DNA of 11,950 bases. Origin: Candidatus Altimarinota bacterium. GTDB lineage: Bacteria > Patescibacteriota > Gracilibacteria > BD1-5 > UBA6164. Made by a program: the position numbers and the translations under genes. The notes under the pieces are model-generated. The model searched no databases. It was not told the origin of the DNA and saw only the letters and a list, made by a program, of their open reading frames with translations. Location of the stretch: positions 1-11,950 of the forward strand of contig JAMOOA010000087.1 in assembly GCA_027066255.1 (NCBI GenBank), written 5' to 3'. How positions within the stretch are numbered: the stretch's first letter is position 1; each line of letters starts with the position of its first letter. Positions 8,526 to 11,950 of the stretch are shown here, one piece after another.

Positions 8526-8548
8526 CTCTAAATCTTAGAGATAGTATA
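8526..8548 (-). promoter_or_regulatory. Candidate promoter -10 and operator-like palindrome of the pilin-tsaD operon
   Basis: On the minus strand TATACT (8543-8548) is followed at once by the palindrome CTCTAAGATTTAGAG (8526-8540, 6-bp arms, 3-nt centre). The palindrome would cover the transcription start, 25 nt before the 85-aa gene. The -35 region (TTTTTA) is poor. It could be an operator or a small 5' hairpin. Confidence 0.35.
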
Positions 8549-8655
8549 AGAATCATAAACCATAATAAAAAAAAGTAAATAATATAAAACTTTACTTTGA
8601 AAGTTTTTTATGTAAAAATCCTACCTAAGGAGATTTTATAAAAACACATATAAAT

Positions 8656-9246
8656 ATGTCTTATCAACAAAGAGCAAAATACAAAAACCTAAAAAGGTAT
8701 TTGTATAAAGTGCAAGAATCTTTGAGGTTTAAGACAGGGCACATCACTCATGCTGGGAAAATAGTACTTTTCTGAAGTGTTATTATTATATTATCTTTAT
8801 TTTTTACTTGGGTTGATTCAGGGAGTTTGATACATTCAGGAGGAGCATTTGCTCGAGTCTCTGGAAAGCCAGCTACCATGATACTTATCATTATAGGATT
8901 TATTTACTTTTCCCTCTTTTCGATAGAGAAGAAAGAAAAGATGAAGCTCATTTCAAACTTTTACTTCAAGGATTATACTAGTTGCATTCTTTGAGGGATT
9001 TTTATTATTATGCTCTGTATCAGTTCATTCAATTATATCTCATGACTACAAATGTTTGAAAGCGATATCTCCTCTGGAAAATGACCTATACTTTGTCTCT
9101 GTGGAGCAATTATCATGACAGTAGGTGGCTTTGTCATGAAAATGGAAAGATCTAAAAATATCACTGGAACCTTTGTACATGAACCAGGAATAAAAAACAC
9201 AGCCCCGTCCCAAGAAGAAAAGAATAACATGAAACTTCCCTTTTAA
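8656..9246 (+). CDS. Hypothetical four-helix membrane protein
   Basis: 196 aa of unknown family. A basic cytoplasmic N-terminus of about 35 residues (MSYQQRAKYKNLKRYLYK) is followed by four predicted membrane helices at about 36-53, 73-90, 110-128 and 144-162, and a polar C-terminal tail (SKNITGTFVHEPG to the end). The segment between helices 1 and 2 is short and Gly/Ser-rich. Five UGA codons are read as Gly, two of them inside helices (LFGSVIII, CILGGIF). Under the standard code the gene would be broken five times. It is divergent from the pilin operon and 73-82 nt upstream of the sigma-like gene. An AAGGAG lies 23 nt before the ATG, too far to be a normal ribosome binding site. Confidence 0.75.
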
Positions 9247-9254
9247 AGTTTCAT
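9229..9254 (+). terminator. Possible terminator hairpin over the membrane-protein stop codon
   Basis: A perfect 9-bp inverted repeat (ATGAAACTT, 8-nt loop, AAGTTTCAT) with the stop codon in its loop/arm junction. No T-run follows directly (the next bases are A-rich, with five Ts later), so it may be a weak terminator or an mRNA end stabiliser. Confidence 0.35.
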
Positions 9255-9270
9255 GAAAAAGAAAAAGTTT

Positions 9271-9298
9271 TTGACTTTTAATTGAAAGGAGTTATATT
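9271..9298 (+). promoter_or_regulatory. Promoter of the sigma-like/HARE-HTH gene
   Basis: TTGACT (9271-9276), a 16-nt spacer and TATATT (9293-9298) match the housekeeping consensus well. Transcription would start near 9305, leaving a leader of about 15-24 nt. The AAAGGAG at 9285-9291 lies inside the promoter and cannot be a ribosome site for this start. Confidence 0.65.
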
Positions 9299-9319
9299 TT
9301 ATCTATTAATTTTTCACTC

Positions 9320-10387
9320 ATGTGACAAATGGTAACAGACACACTCACCAACGAACAAATTCGCTCTTACTTTGATAAAGTACTCAGCTCTCTTTCCGAA
9401 AAAGAAAGAACAGTTATAGAGAGAAGGATAGGTCTCACCGGAAATAGAGAAACACTCCAAAGTATTGGTAATTCCTTCTCTCCAAACATTACTAGAGAAA
9501 GAGTAAGACAGATAGAAGATGCTGGAATCAAGAAGGTCGGGAGGATTATCAAAGCAACTGAGCTCTCTCAAATACAAGAAAAAGGAAAAGAAATACTTTC
9601 TCTTCATGGAGGAGTCCTTACAAGAGATAAACTCGTAGGAGCGCTTATCAGTGAACTTCATCTTTCAAAAGATGTAAACGCCTTTATTCTCGAAGTAATC
9701 ATACAATCTGACTTTGATATACTTAAATCAAAACCAAGACTTGGAACTCAGACGTATTTCTACCTCCCAAACATCACGAGAAAACACATAGATGCCGTTT
9801 ATAAGGAGTCTCTCAAAATGCTCAGAAAAAAGAAAGATGTTATGGAACAGTCTGAACTCTATTCAGCTATCCTAAATCTCCTCTCAAAAGAACTTGGAAG
9901 CCTTGGTGCTCCATTTGTAGATAGTGTACTCGATGTATTTGATGATATCGTCAAATGAGAAGAAACACTTATCGGTCTCACAAGATGGAAAATACTTAAT
10001 CCAAAAACGCTCAAAGATAAGTCTATCTATGTAATGAAAAAGGAGAAAGTTCCTATGCACTTTATAGATATTTCTAATAAAATATCAGAATATCTCGGAG
10101 AAACAGTAAAAGTAAACACTATCCACAATGAGCTCATTAGAAATGAAGAATTTATTCTTATAGGAAGAGGAATATACGCATTAAAAGAATGGGGTTTCAA
10201 ACCTGGAACAGTTCTTGATGTGATTGTTGATGTTCTCAAAAAAGAAGGAGATGCAATGAGTACTGAAAATATCATCAAAAAAGTTCTCAAAGTAAGAACC
10301 GTAAAAAGAACGACTATCTATATGAACCTTCAAAATAAGAAAGTTATAGAAAGAGTAGGACGTAACTTCTACAAACTCAAAGACTAA
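9320..10387 (+). CDS. Sigma-70 region 4 plus HARE-HTH DNA-binding protein
   Basis: 355 aa from ATG at 9320 (Met-Gly-Gln-Met, the second codon UGA) or 352 aa from ATG at 9329; the choice is open. Near the N-terminus LSSLSEKERTVIERRIGLTG and ITRERVRQIEDAGIKKV form a sigma-70 region 4, the helix-turn-helix that reads -35 boxes. Regions 2 and 3 are absent, so it is not a complete sigma factor. The middle is a helical, poorly defined segment. Residues about 239-352 (VPMHFIDISNKISEYLGETV, TIHNELIRNEEFILIGRGIYAL, then a second HTH-like unit) match the HARE-HTH domain, known from RNA polymerase delta and restriction/chromatin proteins. A UGA Gly joins the two main fragments at 9956. Likely an RNA polymerase accessory or regulatory factor. 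A strong promoter precedes it and a strong hairpin follows. Confidence 0.85.
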
Positions 10388-10390
10388 ATC

Positions 10391-10447
10391 AGAAACAAAA
10401 CAATAAAAAACTGCCAAATTCTGGCAGTTTTTTATTGTTTTGTTTCT
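10391..10447 (+). terminator. Strong terminator after the sigma-like gene, 26-bp stem
   Basis: A perfect 26-bp inverted repeat with a 5-nt loop (AATTC). A GC-containing top (CTGCCA/TGGCAG) is followed by TTTTTT within the descending arm. It begins 3 nt after the TAA. The A/T symmetry would let it work in both directions. Confidence 0.88.
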
Positions 10448-10460
10448 AGATATTTTCATA

Positions 10461-10487
10461 TCATTCTGAACTTGATTCAGAATCTTT
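10461..10487. repeat. Palindromic intergenic repeat, copy 1
   Basis: A 27-nt sequence identical to 11157-11183. Its core is ATTCTGAA, a 5-nt centre CTTGA, and TTCAGAAT (arms 10463-10470 and 10476-10483). It lies between the sigma-gene terminator and the exonuclease. TTGATT inside it could act as a -35, with TACAAT 16 nt downstream. Confidence 0.85.
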
Positions 10488-10493
10488 CTCCAG

Positions 10494-10519
10494 TACAATC
10501 CTACAATATAATATATACT
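10494..10519 (+). promoter_or_regulatory. Candidate -10 elements of the exonuclease gene
   Basis: Three -10-like hexamers overlap here: TACAAT (10494-10499), TATAAT (10507-10512) and TATACT (10514-10519), the last 18 nt before the ATG. Only TACAAT has a plausible -35 (TTGATT, in the repeat). Which one is used cannot be told. Confidence 0.45.
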
Positions 10520-10537
10520 ACCAAAATAATTATTTTC

Positions 10538-11149
10538 ATGAAAATTCTCGTATTTGATACTGAAACAACTGGTTTCATAAATAAGAAAGAGTTCAACCTC
10601 GAAAAACAGCCTCGAATTGTTCAATTTGCTGGGATTATGTGAGAAATGAGTAAAAATGGGAACTTCGAAGAATCTGGAAGAATAAATGTTCTTATAAATC
10701 CTGGTGTTCCTATTCCCTATGGAGCTTCCCAAGTTCATAATATCTATGATGTTGATGTAAAAGAGGCTCCCCGTATAGAGACCTCTATCGATGAATTCCT
10801 CAAAGTAATAAACGAAGCTGATGCTATTATTGGACACAATATAGAATATGATGAGGATATGATAAAGTTGGAACTAAGGAGACTTCAAAGAGTACATGAG
10901 TACCAGCCTAAACAGGTTCTTTGTACGATGAAATCAACAGTGGATTTTTGTCAATTGCAAGGAAACGGAAAGAGATTCAAGTATCCAAAGCTTTGAGAAC
11001 TCCACAAGAAACTCTTTGATGAATACTTCATTGGAGCACATGATGCGATGGTTGATGTGGAAGCAACTCTCAGATGTTTTTTGGAACTTGAAAAAAAATG
11101 AATTCTCCAGCTTCAAAAAATCGAAAAATCCGTCATGAGTTTATTTTAA
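10538..11149 (+). CDS. DnaQ-like 3'-5' exonuclease (DEDDh)
   Basis: 203 aa, a single RNase-H-fold exonuclease domain. The Exo I motif is FDTETTG (D7, E9), Exo II is GHNIEYDED (99-107, with N101 and D105), and Exo III is HDAMVDVEAT (H168, D173), so all DEDDh metal ligands and the catalytic His are present. Such enzymes act as the proofreading epsilon subunit of DNA polymerase III or as free exonucleases in repair and RNA turnover. There is no polymerase-binding tail I can name, so dnaQ is not assigned. Three UGA codons encode Gly (residues 35, 153, 188); under the standard code only the middle of the gene would be seen. It is followed by the zinc-ribbon gene and recA on the same strand, and lies between the two palindromic repeats. 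Confidence 0.92.
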
Positions 11150-11156
11150 TTTCTTG

Positions 11157-11183
11157 TCATTCTGAACTTGATTCAGAATCTTT
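11157..11183. repeat. Palindromic intergenic repeat, copy 2
   Basis: Identical over 27 nt to 10461-10487, same orientation. Arms are at 11159-11166 and 11172-11179, starting 7 nt after the exonuclease stop and followed by CTTTT, so it might also end that transcript. TTGATT (11168-11173) again has a -10-like TAAAAT 16 nt downstream (11190-11195). Confidence 0.85.
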
Positions 11184-11258
11184 TCGGAATAAAATCTATA
11201 GAATAACGAAAATACTGTTTCCTAAACAATGCTTAAGTACTTTTTATTTTAAATCTCT

Positions 11259-11264
11259 TATACT
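11259..11264 (+). promoter_or_regulatory. Candidate -10 of the zinc-ribbon gene, near-leaderless
   Basis: TATACT lies 8 nt before the ATG at 11273, much like the TATAAT placed 9 nt before the regulator at 2454. No convincing -35 is seen. Confidence 0.4.
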
Positions 11265-11272
11265 TTACTCCT

Positions 11273-11500
11273 ATGTCCGATTATTCAGACCTCATAAACG
11301 TTGAAGATCTCTGAGATAAAAGAGAAGATTTTGATCCAGAAAGAGGAGATGTCTCTTTTTATTGCAAAGATTGCGAGTGTATTGTTGAAACAGAAAGAAA
11401 AAATCCACGTGGATATAAGTTCACTTGTAAAAAATGTTCAGGGAAAAATATAGCTATAGGAACTGAAAAGTGACTCAAAACTAACTATAGGATTAAATAA
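11273..11500 (+). CDS. Small zinc-ribbon protein, 75 aa
   Basis: The gene becomes visible only with UGA as Gly (residues 14 and 67). An acidic N-terminus (SDYSDLINVEDLGDKREDF) is followed by YCKDC (C31, C34; C36 also nearby) and FTCKKC (C52, C55), two CxxC knuckles 17 residues apart, as in a zinc ribbon. It ends basic (KGLKTNYRIK). Such mini-ribbons often bind nucleic acid or RNA polymerase, but no specific family is recognised. It sits 123 nt after the exonuclease and 118 nt before recA. Start chosen because the -10 lies just ahead and no other ATG in frame is nearby. Confidence 0.75.
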
Positions 11501-11533
11501 TAAAGAGATTATTTTCAAAAAGATTTGCATAAA

Positions 11534-11575
11534 TATATACTCTATATACACTCTATATACTCATCACATATATAC
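11534..11575 (+). promoter_or_regulatory. Cluster of four TATATAC motifs upstream of recA
   Basis: TATATAC occurs at 11534, 11543, 11554 and 11569, with CTCTATATAC repeated in near-tandem. These resemble multiple -10 boxes or binding sites for a regulator. They sit in the 118-nt recA upstream gap; a further TATACA (11608-11613) lies 5 nt before the recA ATG. Confidence 0.4.
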
Positions 11576-11618
11576 ACTTATGAGACGAAACACTTTTATT
11601 AGCTAAATATACATACAT

Positions 11619-11950
11619 ATGGATAAGAAAGCAGCACTTCAAAATGCTCTCGATATGATCGAAAAACAATACGGAAAAGGTTCTATTATGAAACTTGGAG
11701 ATGATGAAAGAGGAAAATCAATCCCTACATTTCCTTCTGGTTCTCTTTCACTTGATATAGCTCTATGAGGATGATATGCAAAAGGAAGAATCGTAGAGAT
11801 TTACGGTCCAGAATCATCAGGAAAAACCACTCTTACTCTCCATGCAATTGCTGAAGTTCAAAAAGCAGGAGGAACAGCAGCTTTCATCGATGCTGAACAT
11901 GCACTTGACCCAAGCTATGCTGAGAAAGTTGGGGTAAATACTAAAGAACT
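11619..11950 (+). CDS. recA: RecA recombinase, N-terminal part (runs off right edge)
   Basis: 110 complete codons are visible, about a third of a normal RecA. RecA forms filaments on single-stranded DNA, drives strand exchange and triggers SOS-type responses. The N-terminal helix region reads [20 protein letters not shown], followed by the ATPase core with Walker [10 protein letters not shown] and the [18 protein letters not shown] segment, which carries the catalytic-glutamate region. The conserved LDIALGxGG loop here reads [19 protein letters not shown], with two of the three glycines coded by UGA (11766 and 11772); this is one of the best proofs of the genetic code. The start is the first ATG in frame, matching the usual MDKxKAL-type N-terminus. 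No Shine-Dalgarno site is present. Confidence 0.97.

Noticed and set aside
8586-8607. AAAACTTT/AAAGTTTT hairpin followed by Ts, as a terminator or attenuator
   Set aside because: The stem is only 8 bp and purely A/T-rich with one C/G pair; in such AT-rich spacer it is expected by chance.
8627-8632. AAGGAG as a Shine-Dalgarno site for the membrane protein
   Set aside because: It is 23 nt from the ATG, well beyond normal spacing, and no other start codon lies between.
10181-10837. A 218-codon open frame on the minus strand
   Set aside because: It overlaps the HARE-HTH coding end, the terminator, repeat copy 1 and the exonuclease start, and has no domain; it is a shadow of the plus-strand genes.
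11157-11183. The repeats as a CRISPR array
   Set aside because: There are only two copies about 700 bp apart with a gene between, and no spacers of regular size.
11098-11304. A 68-codon open frame on the plus strand across the exonuclease end
   Set aside because: It is the out-of-frame reading across the exonuclease tail, the repeat and the promoter region of the zinc-ribbon gene.

Overview
The window is AT-rich bacterial DNA that only makes sense if UGA is read as glycine (genetic code 25). Under the standard code most genes here fall into fragments. With UGA as Gly they become full-length, and the recoded positions land on conserved glycines in RecA, TsaD and an RluA-type pseudouridine synthase. 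No gene I reconstruct ends in UGA; all visible stops are UAA or UAG. That places the organism in the Gracilibacteria/Absconditabacteria (BD1-5/SR1) part of the candidate phyla radiation. I cannot decide between the two from this window.

Layout. 1-916 (minus): an exported ferritin-like DUF2202 protein, cut by the window edge. 1070-2350 (minus): tyrS, with a clear terminator behind it. 2454-3056 (plus): a predicted winged-helix regulator with a nucleotidyltransferase-like tail, divergent from tyrS. 3063-3368 (minus): a small unrecognised protein, convergent with the regulator at a 6-nt gap. 3459-8500 (minus): a tightly packed probable operon, in transcription order an 85-aa orphan, a PilW-like prepilin, a PilX/GspK-like prepilin, an RluA-family pseudouridine synthase, an alpha/beta hydrolase and tsaD. 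Its internal gaps are 5, 3, 36, 2 and 4 nt. 8656-9246 (plus): a four-helix membrane protein. 9320-10387 (plus): a sigma-70 region 4 plus HARE-HTH DNA-binding protein with a good promoter and a 26-bp terminator hairpin. 10538-11149 (plus): a DnaQ-like 3'-5' exonuclease lying between two copies of a palindromic repeat. 11273-11500 (plus): a small zinc-ribbon protein. 11619 to the right edge (plus): the start of recA.

Functional picture. The minus-strand block joins cell-surface (type IV pilus-like minor pilins) and translation-related functions (tRNA t6A synthesis, rRNA/tRNA pseudouridylation), while the right end carries transcription and DNA repair genes (sigma-like factor, exonuclease, RecA). 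No start codon has a well-placed Shine-Dalgarno sequence, and several have a -10-like hexamer only 8-9 nt upstream, which suggests near-leaderless messages. The most unusual single gene is tyrS: its overall fold and KMSKS-type loop are intact, but many tyrosine- and ATP-contacting residues are substituted. I found no tRNA, rRNA, CRISPR array, insertion sequence or phage gene. All intergenic gaps are under 300 bases.
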